A program made the translations under genes and the position numbers. Below, piece by piece: positions 63,004 to 64,000 of a stretch of DNA of 64,000 bases (its first letter is position 1; every line of letters starts with the position of its first letter). The DNA is taken from contig CM074180.1 in the NCBI GenBank assembly GCA_037179385.1, positions 29,431,455 through 29,495,454 of the forward strand, in the 5' to 3' direction. The stretch comes from Holothuria scabra. Taxonomy: Eukaryota; Echinodermata; Holothuroidea; Aspidochirotida; Holothuriidae. The notes under the pieces were generated by a model. The model was not told the DNA's origin. It was given only the letters and a program-made list of their open reading frames with translations, and made no database searches.

Positions 63004-64000
63004 GTATCCTTTTCATAATTTACCAAGTTACCATTATTGGCAACTTTATTATGCTAATGATATATCAAGCCCTCTGCCATAGCATGAAGTTATATGGCTT
63101 TTTTCCATCCAAAGTTGTTGTGATTTGTGTTAGAGGGCAGGCGCGTAGCCAGGATTGTGTCATTGGGGGGTGGGGGGGGGTTGGGGCACGACATTGGGGA
63201 AAAGTCCAAGGATGGAGAGAAAAAAATGCTACTTTAAGTGTTTTTGCATTGCAAGGTTGGGTCATAGATAGGGGGGTTCTGACCCCCAACCCTCTGACCC
63301 CCAGAAGAGGAAACCAATCTAGTCCTGTTTCCTGCTTGCCTGTCCTTAGGACTTGATTCAGTTTTTTAACCTGATTAGGTAAGTATTAGGGCTGAAAAAT
63401 TCACAAACAAGGGACTTTGGTTGATTTGGCATGTATTCAAAAGAAGCTATCTTTATAAGTATAAAGTTTAAGGTGGAGTTATTTTGTATTGATAATAGGC
63501 TTGCAGAAGAAAATGGTTCATATATGTTCTGCAATACAAGGATATATGGGTGGATTCACTCCATTGAACTGGTATTGTCAGAAGCTGATTGTAAGTGTAA
63601 ATCACCAGTATTAGGGCTTGTGGGGGGGGGGGGTCCAGAAAGCTTCTGGATAATTTTAAAACCATAAATTTTGCTTTGGCCTTGTTTAACTTAAATGACG
63701 GGGGAGTGTTTACTCATTCACAATACATACTGAATATTTACTACTCAGGAGGGAGGTTTGGTGATCATTTAGCATTTTCAACAAGAGGTGAAGATGCTTC
63801 CAGATAAGGTGACATTCAGAGCAAACTTCCTCTGTTTCCTGTTGGAGGAACTCACAAAAAGGCATGCTATTACAGAAGAAGTTTTCTTATACATGCTCCA
63901 AGCAATGCAATCTTTTATTTTCACTCAGGCTCAAATTAATCAATAAAAGTGAAATCAACATGGGCAGCCCCATTTCCTGGAAGCCAGTGAGTTGTTTCCC
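63004..64000 (+). other. Start of the next intron, window end
   Basis: It opens with GTATCC. It includes a G-rich repeat-like segment (about 63137-63310) and a short G-run near 63620. No continuation of the Y box was seen. Confidence 0.8.
63137..63310 (+). repeat. G-rich interspersed repeat fragment
   Basis: It starts CAGGCGCGTAGCCAGGATTG, continues with long G-runs and ends near CCCCCAACCCTCTGACCCCC. The start resembles the terminus of 47438-47599. The far end and target duplication could not be placed. Confidence 0.4.

Overview
The window is eukaryotic genomic DNA, AT-rich and intron-dominated. It carries one clearly recognisable gene on the + strand: an internal portion of a phospholipase C-beta of the PLCB4/norpA type. 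Fourteen coding exons (11329 to 63003) join with consistent reading phase into about 561 residues. They run from the second half of the PH domain through the EF-hands, the whole catalytic X box and the acidic X-Y linker into the start of the Y box. Every junction has GT-AG ends. The 5' end (start codon, first half of the PH domain) and the 3' end (rest of Y, C2, C-terminal coiled coil) lie outside the window. No promoter, start codon or poly(A) site of this gene is visible.

Layout: 1-11328 is upstream intronic or flanking DNA with no exon I can support. From 11329 to 41678 four introns of 6.4-8.8 kb separate the PH and EF-hand exons. From 41679 to 50675 the X-box exons are more closely spaced. 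From 50676 to 57166 come three linker exons, two of them acidic and phase-symmetric. From 57167 to 64000 the last linker/Y-start exon and the first full Y-box exon follow a 4.7 kb repeat-rich intron.

The non-coding DNA holds many small mobile elements: a tRNA-derived SINE family with three full-length copies flanked by 10-12 bp target-site duplications and many fragments; MITEs with 8-bp duplications (34837-35505 and 46470-46624); a TTAA-flanked MITE pair (20289-20592 and about 51652-51957); two CAG...CTG elements with 5-bp duplications (14286-14657 and 47438-47599); and a 1.1 kb element with an internal array of about 146-bp repeats (57989-59109). No transposase, reverse transcriptase, CRISPR array, rRNA gene or functional tRNA gene was found.

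The organism is probably an invertebrate metazoan. The PLC sequence is close to vertebrate PLCB4, and the repeat style (tRNA-SINEs, many short MITEs, AGGTCA-rich repeats) suggests a marine deuterostome such as an echinoderm. That assignment is an inference and is not secure. One weaker possibility is an unrecognised gene on the - strand inside the second intron (20830-24316); it is reported as a finding, not as an annotated gene.
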